From NCBI GenBank assembly GCA_963816775.1, contig CAWFLX010000029.1, forward strand, positions 1 through 64,000: a stretch of 64,000 nt of DNA, written 5' to 3'. Origin of the DNA: JAFAXD01 sp963816775 (GTDB lineage: Bacteria > Pseudomonadota > Alphaproteobacteria > Rhizobiales > Xanthobacteraceae). Shown here one piece after another: positions 51,158 through 60,223 of the stretch. Every line of letters begins with the position of its first letter. Within the stretch, counting starts at the first letter, position 1. The position numbers were made by a program, and so were the translations under genes. The notes beneath the pieces were generated by a model. That model was not told where the DNA came from. It did not search any database and saw nothing but the letters and a program-made list of their open reading frames with translations.

Positions 51158-52795
51158 CTACTGCGCCACCACACCCTCGGGCGCGGTCTCGAGCTTGAAG
51201 GCCGCCGCGAACAAGGCGCGCGTATAGGGGTCTTTGGGATTGGCGAACACCTCACCGGCGGGACCTTCCTCGACGACCTTTCCGTTGCGCATGACCATGA
51301 CCCGGCATGCGAGCGCGCCGACGACTTTGAGGTCATGCGAGATGAACACGTAAGTGAGTTCCCTGCGCTTCTGCAGGTCGCGCAGCAGATCGACGATCTG
51401 CGCCTGGATCAGCATGTCGAGCGCGCTCGTGGGCTCGTCCAGCACCACGAACGTCGGCTCCAGCACGATAGCGCGCGCCACCGCGATGCGTTGGCGCTGG
51501 CCGCCGGAGAATTCGTGCGGATAGCGAAAGCGCGTCGCTGGATCGAGCCCCACGTCGGTCAAGGCGCGCACGACCTTCTGCTCGCGCTCGGCGGCGGTCA
51601 GATTTGGTTGATGCACCCAAAGCCCTTCCTCGATCACGTCGGCGATCGACATGCGCGGCGACAATGAGCCGTAGGGGTCCTGGAACACGATCTGCATATC
51701 GCGGCGGTGCGGCCGCATCTTTTTGAAGCCAAGGTCGTGGATCGGCTCGCCCAGGAACACGACCGGGCCTTGCGAGGAGATGAGCCGCAGGATCGCAAGG
51801 CCGAGCGTCGTCTTTCCCGAGCCCGATTCACCAACAATGCCGAGCGTCTCGCCCTTGCGCACCTCGATCGACACGCCATCGACCGCCTTGATGTGACCGA
51901 CCGTTCGCCGCAGCACGCCGCGCTTGATCGGAAACCAGACCTTGAGGTCATCGGTCTTGATCACGACCGGTCCCCCCGGGTTCAGCGACGGCGCTTTGCC
52001 CTTAGGCTCCGCCGCCAGCAGTTCACACGTGTAGGGATGCTGAGGCGCCCGGAACACCTGCGCGACCGGGCCGTGCTCGACGATTTTCCCCTGCTTCATG
52101 ATGCAGACGCGGTCTGCAATCTTGCGCACGATGCCAAGGTCATGGGTGATGAACAGGATCGCCATACCCATCCGCGTCTGGATTTCCTTGAGCAGGAGCA
52201 AGATCTGCGCCTGCACCGTGACGTCGAGCGCGGTGGTCGGCTCGTCCGCGATCAGCAGATCGGGTTCGTTCGCCAACGCCATGGCGATCATCACGCGCTG
52301 GCGCTGGCCGCCGGACAGCTGGTGCGGATAGGCCGTGAGCCGTTCCTCCGGATCGCGGATGCCGACTTGGCCGAGCAACTCGATCACCCGCGCCCGCGCA
52401 GCGGCGCCGGTCAGCCCGCGGTGCAGCAGCAGGATTTCCGCGATCTGCCGTTCGATCGTGTGCAGCGGATTGAGCGAGGTCATCGGTTCCTGGAACACGA
52501 TCGTGATCTCGTCGCCGCGCACCTGACGCATTTGGCGCTCGCTCATTGCGATCAGTTCGCGGCCGTTGAATTGGATTTGGCCCGAAGGATGATGCGCCGA
52601 CGGGTAGGGCAAGAGCTTCATAATCGAGAGCGCGGTCACCGACTTGCCTGAACCCAATTCGCCGACCAGCGCGAGCGTTTCACCCTTGGCGAGGTCGAAG
52701 GACACGCCGTCGACCGCCAGCGTCTCGCGGCCGCCTTGCCGGAACGCAACCGAGAGATCGCGCACGGAGAGCAGGGGTGGGGTGGTGGCGTCCAT
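51158..52795 (-). CDS. yejF: Duplicated ABC ATPase of a Yej-type peptide importer
   Basis: A 545-residue fusion of two ATP-binding domains, as in microcin C/oligopeptide YejF. Domain 1 has Walker A LVGELGSGKSVTAL (Leu in place of the usual Ser), signature LSGGQRQRVMIAMAL and LLIADEPTTALD. Domain 2 has GIVGESGSGKTTLGL, FSGGQRQRIAVARAI and FVVLDEPTSALD. It follows yejE by six bases and precedes the Nudix gene. Confidence 0.92.
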   Translation of the reverse strand: MDATTPPLLSVRDLSVAFRQGGRETLAVDGVSFDLAKGETLALVGELGSGKSVTALSIMKLLPYPSAHHPSGQIQFNGRELIAMSERQMRQVRGDEITIVFQEPMTSLNPLHTIERQIAEILLLHRGLTGAAARARVIELLGQVGIRDPEERLTAYPHQLSGGQRQRVMIAMALANEPDLLIADEPTTALDVTVQAQILLLLKEIQTRMGMAILFITHDLGIVRKIADRVCIMKQGKIVEHGPVAQVFRAPQHPYTCELLAAEPKGKAPSLNPGGPVVIKTDDLKVWFPIKRGVLRRTVGHIKAVDGVSIEVRKGETLGIVGESGSGKTTLGLAILRLISSQGPVVFLGEPIHDLGFKKMRPHRRDMQIVFQDPYGSLSPRMSIADVIEEGLWVHQPNLTAAEREQKVVRALTDVGLDPATRFRYPHEFSGGQRQRIAVARAIVLEPTFVVLDEPTSALDMLIQAQIVDLLRDLQKRRELTYVFISHDLKVVGALACRVMVMRNGKVVEEGPAGEVFANPKDPYTRALFAAAFKLETAPEGVVAQ

Positions 52796-52801
52796 CGCAA
52801 A

Positions 52802-53983
52802 TCACCCGAACGCCTTGCGCGGATCGAACGCATCGCGAACCGCTTCGCCGACGAAGATCAGGAGCGAGAGCATGATGGCAACGGTGAAGAAGCCGGTGAT
52901 GCCGAGCCAGGGCGCCTGGATGTTGGCCTTGCCCTGCGACAGCAATTCGCCGAGCGACGGCGATCCCGGCGGCAGGCCAAACCCGAGGAAATCGAGCGCG
53001 GTGAGCTGCATCACCGACGATGAGACGATGAACGGCAGGAACGTGATGGTCGCGACCATGGCGTTTGGCAGCAGATGCCGGAACATGATCACCCGGTTGG
53101 ACACGCCGAGCGCGCGCGCCGCCTGGATGTACTCGAAATTGCGTCCGCGCAGGAACTCGGCGCGCACCAGCCCGACCAGCGAGACCCAGGAAAACAGCAG
53201 CAGGATCCCGAGCAAGACGAAGAACCCTGGCACCAGCATCGAGGAAATGATCAGCAGCAGGTAAAGCGGCGGCACCGATGTCCAGATCTCGATCAAACGC
53301 TGGCCCAGGAGGTCGATCAGTCCGCCGAAAAAGCCTTGCACCGCACCGGCTGCGATGCCGATCACGGACGAGATGACGGTCAGGGTCAGGCCGAACAGTA
53401 TGGAGATGCGAAAGCCGTAAATGATACGGGTCAGCACGTCGCGCCCCTGGTCGTCCGTGCCGAGCCAATTGTATTCAAGGTCGCTGCAGCTCTGGAGCCC
53501 CTTGCGTTCGACGACATGTTTGCACTGCGCTTCGGTCAACATCCAGGTCGGCGGCGAGGGCGCCGGTGTCGGCAGATCGAGGTTGTGGGTGTTGTAGGAG
53601 TAGCGGATCGGCGGCCAGATCATGGTTCCGCCCTTCTCGGCGATCAGCTTTTGCAGGTACGGATCGCGATAGTCAGCGGCGGTTTCGAAGTCGCCGCCGA
53701 AGGTGGTTTCCGGATAGGTCAGGAAAACCGGAAAGTACCATTTGCCCTCATAGCTGATGAAGTAAGGTCGATCATTGGCGATGAACTCGGCGAACAACGT
53801 GACCACGAACAACACCAGAAAGACCCAAAACGACACGTAGCCGCGCTGGTTGGCCTTGAAGTTCTGCCAGCGCCGGCGATTGAGCGGCGACATTTTGAGC
53901 GGGCGGAGCTCCGGTGGGACCAGCAGTCCGCCCGGGGCAACGGTCGTGATCTCAGGATTTTCGGTTGCGACGCGCACGTCCAT
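52802..53983 (-). CDS. yejE: Peptide ABC transporter permease
   Basis: A 393-residue inner-membrane permease. The periplasmic insert typical of YejE (YFISYEGKWYFPVFLTYPET and WPPIRYSYNTHNLDLPTPAP) is present, followed by the core NWLGTDDQGRDVLTRIIYGF and the ATPase-contact loop FEYIQAARALGVSNRVIMFR. The start lies one base after the yejB stop. Confidence 0.92.
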   Translation of the reverse strand: MDVRVATENPEITTVAPGGLLVPPELRPLKMSPLNRRRWQNFKANQRGYVSFWVFLVLFVVTLFAEFIANDRPYFISYEGKWYFPVFLTYPETTFGGDFETAADYRDPYLQKLIAEKGGTMIWPPIRYSYNTHNLDLPTPAPSPPTWMLTEAQCKHVVERKGLQSCSDLEYNWLGTDDQGRDVLTRIIYGFRISILFGLTLTVISSVIGIAAGAVQGFFGGLIDLLGQRLIEIWTSVPPLYLLLIISSMLVPGFFVLLGILLLFSWVSLVGLVRAEFLRGRNFEYIQAARALGVSNRVIMFRHLLPNAMVATITFLPFIVSSSVMQLTALDFLGFGLPPGSPSLGELLSQGKANIQAPWLGITGFFTVAIMLSLLIFVGEAVRDAFDPRKAFG

Positions 53984-53984
53984 G

Positions 53985-55100
53985 TCAGGCCCCGCGCGCC
54001 TCGAAGTCGATGCGCGGATCGACCAGCGTGTAGGTTAGATCGGAGATCAACCCGACCACCAGCCCGATCAGCGCGAATATGTAGAGATTTGCGAACACCA
54101 CCGGATAGTCGCGGTTGAGCACGCTCTCGAAGCTCAAGAGGCCGAGGCCGTCGAGCGAGAAGATCGTTTCAATCAGCAGAGAACCGGCGAAAAACGCATG
54201 GATGAACGCGCCCGGAAATCCGGCAATGACCAGCAGCATGGCGTTACGGAAAACGTGGCCATAGAGCACCTGGTGCTCGGTGCAGCCTTTGGCGCGCGCG
54301 GTCAGCACGTATTGCTTGCGGATTTCGTCCAGGAACGAGTTCTTGGTGAGCAAGGTCGTGGTTGCGAACGCGCCGAGCCCGATGGAGATCAGCGGTAGAA
54401 CCAGATGCCAGAAATAGTCGAGGATCTTTTGCCACCAACTAAGCTGCGCCCAATTGTCCGATGTCAGTCCGCGCAGCGGAAACCAATCGAGGAACGACCC
54501 ACCTGCGAACAGCACGATCAATAGAATCGCGAACAGGAAGCCCGGAATGGCGTAGCCGATGATGATGACCGAGGAGGTCCAGACGTCGAACGGAGAGCCG
54601 TCTTTGACCGCTTTCCGGATGCCGAGCGGGATCGAGATCAGGTTCGCGAATATCACCATCCAGATGCCGAGCGATATCGACACCGGCAGCTTCTCCTTGA
54701 TCAGATCGATGACCCGCGTATCGCGGAAATAGCTCTTCCCGAAGTCGAACGTGATGAAGTTCTTGAGCATCAGGAGAAAGCGCTCATAGGCCGGCTTGTC
54801 GAAACCGAACTGCTTCTCCAGCTTCTTGATGAACTCCGGATCGAGTCCCTGGGCGCCGCGATATTTCGAATTGGCGGAATCGAGCCCTGACGCGCCCTGC
54901 ATCTGGCCGCGGGAGCCGAAGTCGCCGCCGGCGGAGCCGGAAATGCGCGAGGTGGCACCGGTGTCGGAACCGGACAACTGCGCAATCACCCGCTCCACCG
55001 GTCCGCCGGGCGCAAACTGCACCACCGCGAAGGCGACGACCATGATTCCAAGCAAGGTCGGAATCATCAACAAAATCCGGCGAATGATGTAAGCGCCCAT
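53985..55100 (-). CDS. yejB: Peptide ABC transporter permease
   Basis: A 371-residue permease: YIIRRILLMIPTLLGIMVVA at the start, the Yej-specific insert (RVIAQLSGSDTGATSR to SGLDSANSKYRGAQGLDPEF), the loop RKQYVLTARAKGCTEHQVLY, and FESVLNRDYPVVFANLYIFA. It is 130 bases downstream of the second binding protein gene; that gap shows no gene, only GC-rich repeat-like sequence. Confidence 0.92.
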   Translation of the reverse strand: MGAYIIRRILLMIPTLLGIMVVAFAVVQFAPGGPVERVIAQLSGSDTGATSRISGSAGGDFGSRGQMQGASGLDSANSKYRGAQGLDPEFIKKLEKQFGFDKPAYERFLLMLKNFITFDFGKSYFRDTRVIDLIKEKLPVSISLGIWMVIFANLISIPLGIRKAVKDGSPFDVWTSSVIIIGYAIPGFLFAILLIVLFAGGSFLDWFPLRGLTSDNWAQLSWWQKILDYFWHLVLPLISIGLGAFATTTLLTKNSFLDEIRKQYVLTARAKGCTEHQVLYGHVFRNAMLLVIAGFPGAFIHAFFAGSLLIETIFSLDGLGLLSFESVLNRDYPVVFANLYIFALIGLVVGLISDLTYTLVDPRIDFEARGA

Positions 55101-55230
55101 AAATTCTCTGCCAATCCGGCTTTGGCCGTCCGGCCAGTGCGGGAATCAATTTGCGGGCATCAGCCCTTCCCAGCATCGGCACCATAGAGACATGGCTGGC
55201 CCGGACAAGCCCAACCGCGCCGGGAAACGC

Positions 55231-57159
55231 CTATCCGGCCCGTTGCGATTTGGTTGCCTTGTCCCGGTCGTACCACCAAGTTTCCGGCACGCCGCGCGCA
55301 TAGCGCGGTTTTGTCGCGGGCTGTCCGAAAACGTCCCAATACGCGATCCAATGCGATGCTTTGTACCACTGCGGAATCCAATATCGTCCGGCGCGGAACA
55401 AGCGGTCGAGCGCGCGACAGGCGGTGACCAGCGCCGGCCGGTTGTTGGCCGCGATGATCTGCTCGATCATCGCGTCGATCGCAGGGTCGGCAACCCCGGC
55501 GAGGTTTTGCGAGCCGGGTTGCGCGGCCGCGGCGGCCGAGAAGTAGGTGCGCAGCGAATTGCCTGGCGTCGACGAGAAGCTCGCGCGCTGGACCACGATA
55601 TCGAAATCGAAATCGTCCTCGCGTTTCTTGAACTGCACGGGATCGACCTGGCGCAGGCTCGCTTCAATGCCGACGATGCCCAGGTTCTTGATGAACAGCA
55701 TGTGGTGTGGCTCGAACGTGGCCTCGTCGATCAGGAACTCGATCGTCAGGCGCTGGCCGTTCTGCAATACGCGCTTTCCGTCTTTGACGACGATGCCTGC
55801 ATCCGTCAGCAATTGTCCGGCCTTGCGCAGCAGCGCGCGATCCTGGCCGGATCCGTCCGACACCGGCGGCACGAACGGCTCGCCGAACACCTCATCCGGC
55901 ACCTTGCCGCGAAACGGTTCCAGCAGCGCGAGCTCCTCCGGCCCGGGCGGACCTTTCGCCATCATGTCGGAATTCTGGAAAATCGAGTGCGTCCGGTCAT
56001 AGGCGCCGAACATGATGTTCTTGTTGGTCCATTCGAAGTCGAACGCGTAGTTGAGCGCTTCACGCAGCTTAGGATTCTTGAATTTCTCCCGCCGCGTGTT
56101 GATGAACCAACCCTGGGCGCCGGATGGAGTCTCGTCGGGCAGTACTTCCTTCTTCACGCGCCCTTCTCGGATCGCCGGGAAGTCATAACGGGTCGACCAC
56201 GTGCGTGAGGTAAACTCCTCGCGGAACAGGTAGGTTTTGCCGGTGAATCCTTCAAACCCGACGTCGCGGTCGCGATAGTATTCGAACCGCAGGCGATCGA
56301 AATTATAGAGTCCGATCGCGACCGGCAGCTTGGCGCCCCACCAATCCTTGACACGGTCATAGGCGATCCAGCGGCCGCCCTCGAATTCGCCGACCCTGTA
56401 GGGGCCCGACCCCAGCGGAATGTCGAGCGTCGACTCCTCGAACGGACGGGTCGCATAGTAAGCACGCGATAAGATCGGCAGCGAGGCTACGAACAGCGGG
56501 ACGTCGCGCGCGCGCTTTTCCTTGAACCGAACCACGACGCTGTGGTCGTCGAGCGCCTGTGCGTCGATCATGTCGCGCAGCATGATGGTGATCTGCGGGT
56601 GCCCCTGCTCTTTCAGGATTTTGAGCGAGTAGGCGACATCGTGGGCCGTCAATGGACTTCCGTCGTGGAAGCGCGCCTCCGGCCGCAGCAGAAACCGGTA
56701 GGTGAGACCATCCGGTGCGATGCGCACCGCGCGGGCCGCCAGGCCATAAAGCGCATCGGGCTCATCGATGGCGCGCGTCATCAGCGATGCGAAGGTTAGC
56801 TCCATTCCCTGCGCGGCGTCGCCGCGCAGGATGAAACTGTTGAGCGAGTTAAACGTGAGGAAGTTTTGATTGAAGATGATGCTGGGCCCAATCTGTGAGA
56901 ACGTGCCGCCTTTCGGCGCCTGCGGATCGACGTAGTCGAAATTGCGGAAGTCGGGCGGGTATTGCAAATCGCCGAAGGCCGAGATGCCGTGCCGTTCGGG
57001 ATCCTCTTCTGCCCGGGCCGCGCGCGGCAGCGGTGCGAACGAGGCGGCCAAAGCGCCGCCAAGCGCGCCGGCCCCCAGGATCAATGACTGGCGCCGCGAT
57101 ACTGCGCTCCCCCCTGTGGCGCGAGCGAGGATTAACTGAGAGGAACGTGCCGCGCTCAT
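55231..57159 (-). CDS. Peptide ABC transporter substrate-binding protein (YejA-like), second copy
   Basis: A 642-residue binding protein of the SBP family 5 type. The start ATG 57159 overlaps the previous stop by four bases. An N-terminal RRQSLILGAGALGGALAASF is a Tat-like leader. The mature part starts HGISAFGDLQYPPDFRNFDY, with VDPQAPKGGTFSQIGPSI, and ends with PETWWYDRDKA. It differs clearly from the upstream copy, so the two proteins probably bind different peptides or peptide-like compounds for the same YejBEF channel. Confidence 0.9.
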   Translation of the reverse strand: MSAARSSQLILARATGGSAVSRRQSLILGAGALGGALAASFAPLPRAARAEEDPERHGISAFGDLQYPPDFRNFDYVDPQAPKGGTFSQIGPSIIFNQNFLTFNSLNSFILRGDAAQGMELTFASLMTRAIDEPDALYGLAARAVRIAPDGLTYRFLLRPEARFHDGSPLTAHDVAYSLKILKEQGHPQITIMLRDMIDAQALDDHSVVVRFKEKRARDVPLFVASLPILSRAYYATRPFEESTLDIPLGSGPYRVGEFEGGRWIAYDRVKDWWGAKLPVAIGLYNFDRLRFEYYRDRDVGFEGFTGKTYLFREEFTSRTWSTRYDFPAIREGRVKKEVLPDETPSGAQGWFINTRREKFKNPKLREALNYAFDFEWTNKNIMFGAYDRTHSIFQNSDMMAKGPPGPEELALLEPFRGKVPDEVFGEPFVPPVSDGSGQDRALLRKAGQLLTDAGIVVKDGKRVLQNGQRLTIEFLIDEATFEPHHMLFIKNLGIVGIEASLRQVDPVQFKKREDDFDFDIVVQRASFSSTPGNSLRTYFSAAAAAQPGSQNLAGVADPAIDAMIEQIIAANNRPALVTACRALDRLFRAGRYWIPQWYKASHWIAYWDVFGQPATKPRYARGVPETWWYDRDKATKSQRAG

Positions 57160-59066
57160 GACCGCCGTCCGAGCTTTGCGGCCTTCTCCGCATCCCACCA
57201 CCAGATTGTCGGGAACGCCGCCGCACCATATTCCGGCATCTTGTCCGGTCGCCCAAAACGGTCCCAGCGGACGGTGCGCTGTTTGCCGTACGTCCACTGC
57301 GGCACGACGTAATGGTTCCAGAGCAGCACCCGATCGAGCGCCTTGGTGGCGGCCACCAGTTCATCGCGGCTCTTTGCAAAAATCACGCGATCGATCAGCG
57401 CGTCGACCGCGGGATTTTTGATGCCCGCATAATTGCGTGAACCCGGTTGGTCGGCGACTTGCGAGCCCCAGAACCCGCGCTGCTCGTTGCCGGGCGAAAG
57501 CGATTCGCCCCAGGAGTTGGTGATGATATCGAAGTCGAACTGCCGCAAACGATTTTCGTATTGTGCCTCGTCGACCGTTCGAACCGTGGCCCCGATGCCG
57601 ATACGTTCGAGCGACGGCTTGAAGAACAAGGCGACGCGCTCGAATTGCGGGGATTCGACCAGAAATTCGAGCGTCAGCGGCTCGCCGGTCTTGGCGTCAA
57701 CCATCGTTTGGTTGCGCACCTCGTATCCAGCCTCGCGCAGCAGTCGTACTGCCTCGCGCAGATTGCCGCGAACCGCATCCGGATTGCCCGCGGTCGGATT
57801 GTGGTAAGGCCGGGTGAAAACTTCGGGCGGAACCTTGTCGCGCACGCTCTCCAGGATTTCCAGTTCGCGGCCCTGCGGCAGATCGGTAGCCGCGAGCTCC
57901 GTGCCCTCGAAGAAGCTGGCGATCCGCTTGTACTGACCGAAGAAGATTTGCTTGTTCATCTCCTCGAAGTCGAACGCAAAGTTGAAGGCACGGCGCGCCC
58001 GCGGGTCTTTGAATTTGTCGCGACGCAGGTTGAACACGAACGCCTGCATGACGCCGACGCTGCGGATCGGGAACTCCTCCTTGATCACCCGCCCATCCTT
58101 GACGGCCGGAAAATCATAGGCGGTCGCCCACTCCTTGGCACTGTTTTCGCTGCGCCAGTCGATTCGATCCGCCTTGAATGCCTCGATCGCGACGGTCGCA
58201 TCGCGAAAATATTCGAACCTCAGCTCGTCGAAATTGTCGCGACCAATGTTCACATTGAGGTCTTTGCCCCAGTAGTCCTTGACGCGCTCGAAAACGATGG
58301 TGCGCGCGGGCACGAATTCCTTGATGCGATAGGCCCCGTTGCCGAGCGGCGGATCGAGCGTCGTCGTGGCGATGTCGCGCTTGTTTCCGTTCTTGTCGGT
58401 GCCTTCCCACCAGTGCTTGGGCAGCACGTTGATCTGTCCGACGATCTGCGGCAATTCGCGGTTGCCCGGCTGATCGAAGGTGAAGGTGACCTCGCGATCA
58501 CCGGTTTTTTCCCATTTCACGACGTGACGGTAGTAGGCGGCGTAGCGCGGATCGTTGTTCTTGAAGGCTTCGAACGAGAAGATGACATCCTCGGCCGTCA
58601 CCGGAGCGCCGTCATGCCAGCGTGCGTTGGGTCGCAGCCGATAGGTTGCGGAGGAGAAATCATCCGGGTAGCTGACGCCGTCCGTCAGCAGCCCATACGC
58701 GGTCGACACCTCGTCGAGCGCGGACGCCGTCAAGGTGTCGTAGATGAGGTCGATGCCGGCGGCGAGCGAACCTTTCACGCCGGCGACCACCATGTTGAAA
58801 TTATCGAAGGTGCCGAGTGCGATCTGGCGCACGCTACCGCCTTTGGGGGCCTGCGGATTGACGTAGTCGAAGTGAGGGAAGCCGGGCGGATATTTGACCT
58901 CGCCGAACAGCGAGAGCCCGTGCTCCCAGACCGGCTCTTTGGCCTGCGCCGCCACGCGCGCGAACCGTTGCGGCGCCAGCGTCGTGAAGGGCAGGGCAAG
59001 CGCGCCGCCTACAAGGGCGCGGCGGGTAAAGCGGATCGACACGAGGCCTCCCAGGATGTCCGTCAC
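57156..59066 (-). CDS. Peptide ABC transporter substrate-binding protein (YejA-like), first copy
   Basis: A 636-residue binding protein with a Tat-like leader (FTRRALVGGALALPFTTLAP). YPPGFPHFDYVNPQAPKGGS, NARWHDGAPVTAEDVIFSFE, FNLRRDKFKDPRARRAFNFA and FPTIWWWDAEKAAKLG fit SBP family 5/YejA. It is the first gene of an operon of seven: two binding proteins, yejB, yejE, yejF, Nudix and the broken dehydrogenase. The 202 bases upstream, to cycM, contain no gene seen. Confidence 0.9.
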   Translation of the reverse strand: MTDILGGLVSIRFTRRALVGGALALPFTTLAPQRFARVAAQAKEPVWEHGLSLFGEVKYPPGFPHFDYVNPQAPKGGSVRQIALGTFDNFNMVVAGVKGSLAAGIDLIYDTLTASALDEVSTAYGLLTDGVSYPDDFSSATYRLRPNARWHDGAPVTAEDVIFSFEAFKNNDPRYAAYYRHVVKWEKTGDREVTFTFDQPGNRELPQIVGQINVLPKHWWEGTDKNGNKRDIATTTLDPPLGNGAYRIKEFVPARTIVFERVKDYWGKDLNVNIGRDNFDELRFEYFRDATVAIEAFKADRIDWRSENSAKEWATAYDFPAVKDGRVIKEEFPIRSVGVMQAFVFNLRRDKFKDPRARRAFNFAFDFEEMNKQIFFGQYKRIASFFEGTELAATDLPQGRELEILESVRDKVPPEVFTRPYHNPTAGNPDAVRGNLREAVRLLREAGYEVRNQTMVDAKTGEPLTLEFLVESPQFERVALFFKPSLERIGIGATVRTVDEAQYENRLRQFDFDIITNSWGESLSPGNEQRGFWGSQVADQPGSRNYAGIKNPAVDALIDRVIFAKSRDELVAATKALDRVLLWNHYVVPQWTYGKQRTVRWDRFGRPDKMPEYGAAAFPTIWWWDAEKAAKLGRRS

Positions 59067-59268
59067 CAGGTGCGATGCCTCAAGATAATGCCAGAGAGGC
59101 GGCGCATCGCATTAAACTTAACTCACGTCCCAGTAACCTGCCGGTAATGGTGGGCTGGTTTCCGAAGCATGCCCGAAACGGGCTACGCGGAACCCGCCTG
59201 CTGATCGTGTGCTTGCTGATTGCGGCGTTAGCATGCCGCCGTGTGGGCGGCCTGCTACCGGGGCGCGC

Positions 59269-59919
59269 TCAGTTCTTCGGCGCCGCTGTCGTGTCGGCCG
59301 GCTGACCCGCCGGCTTGGCGGCTTCGGCCGCCGGCTTGCCGGCTTCCGCGGATGGCTTGCCGCCTTCAGCGGGCTTGCTCGCTGCTTCGGTCGGCAGCGG
59401 CTTGGGATTGTCGGACAGCGTATTGAGGAAAGCGATCACGTCGGCCCGCTGCTGGGGCCGCGGCAGACCTGCGAACGACATCGCGGTTCCCGGAATGTAG
59501 CCGCGCGGGCTCGTGAGAAAGTCACTCAATTCCGGGATCGTCCAGTCGCCGCCCTTGGCCTTCATGGCCGCCGAGTAGTTGAAGCCCGGCTCGACCTTGG
59601 GCCTGCCCACGACGCCCCAGAGATTCGGGCCGACTTTGTTGGGGCCACCTTTTTCGAACGTGTGGCAGGTCTGGCAGACTTTTGCGATTGATTCTCCCCG
59701 TTTCGGATCGGCGCTAGCCAACAGCTGCCCAAGCGATTCCTGCGGGGCCGCCGGTGCCGCGCCGCCGCCTTCCGGCTTCTCAGGGATCGCGATTTCATAC
59801 CCGGGCTTACTTGGCTCGGGTGGGCTGAAGATCGCGCCAGCCGCAATATTGAGCCCCAGGAGACACAGGCACGTGAATAAGATAGCGCCAAGGATCTTGT
59901 TAATTTCGAACGAATCCAT
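59269..59919 (-). CDS. cycM: Membrane-anchored cytochrome c (CycM type)
   Basis: A 216-residue class I cytochrome c held by an N-terminal helix (residues about 9-30, ILGAILFTCLCLLGLNIAAG). The haem site is CQTCH in AKVCQTCHTFEKGGPNKVGP, and the axial Met is in YIPGTAMSFAGL. A Pro/Ala spacer precedes the haem domain and an Ala/Lys/Pro-rich tail of about 45 residues follows it. CycM passes electrons from the bc1 complex to cytochrome oxidase. Confidence 0.9.
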   Translation of the reverse strand: MDSFEINKILGAILFTCLCLLGLNIAAGAIFSPPEPSKPGYEIAIPEKPEGGGAAPAAPQESLGQLLASADPKRGESIAKVCQTCHTFEKGGPNKVGPNLWGVVGRPKVEPGFNYSAAMKAKGGDWTIPELSDFLTSPRGYIPGTAMSFAGLPRPQQRADVIAFLNTLSDNPKPLPTEAASKPAEGGKPSAEAGKPAAEAAKPAGQPADTTAAPKN

Positions 59920-60029
59920 CGCGCGACGGCTCCGGGAATTTTCAGCTGGCCGGGCCGGAACTGGCCCCCTTGACGGCGCTCAGATAGCCGGTTTGCCCGT
60001 GACCTTGCAACCCGTATAAGCGAGCGAAA

Positions 60030-60106
60030 CTAGTGTGGTGGATTTGAAGTTCCTACTACTTTGGCCGCAAGCTCGTATAGGAACTTCAAATCCAAAAACC
60101 ACACTA
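60030..60106. repeat. Palindromic mobile-looking element, copy B (CTAG ends)
   Basis: A 77-bp element from CTAGTGTGG to CCACACTAG with inner arms GGATTTGAAGTTCCTA and its complement; the right arm has four extra bases. It shares its ends (CTAGTG...CACTAG) and the GAAGTTC core with copies at 28571 and 60121, but differs in the rest. It lies 14 bases before copy C in the cycM-kdsB gap. Confidence 0.8.
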
Positions 60107-60120
60107 GAATCATTAATTTG

Positions 60121-60196
60121 CTAGTGTCCCTTTGATTCCGAAGTTCGCATCCGAGCGGGCTGCAATGTATTGCGAACTTCGGAATCGGGACACTGG
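60121..60196. repeat. Palindromic mobile-looking element, copy C
   Basis: A 76-bp element from CTAGTGTCCC to GGGACACTGG with inner arms GATTCCGAAGTTCGCA and complement and a TTT bulge on the left, as in copy A. The last bases read CTGG instead of CTAG. An open reading frame for the downstream gene extends back into it (ATG 60170), which is probably spurious. Confidence 0.85.
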
Positions 60197-60223
60197 TACG
60201 ATTTGCCTCATTGGTTTGACACC

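Noticed and set aside
57447..59147. A 566-residue plus-strand frame
   Set aside because: It lies antisense to the first YejA-like gene, whose family match over its whole length is clear.
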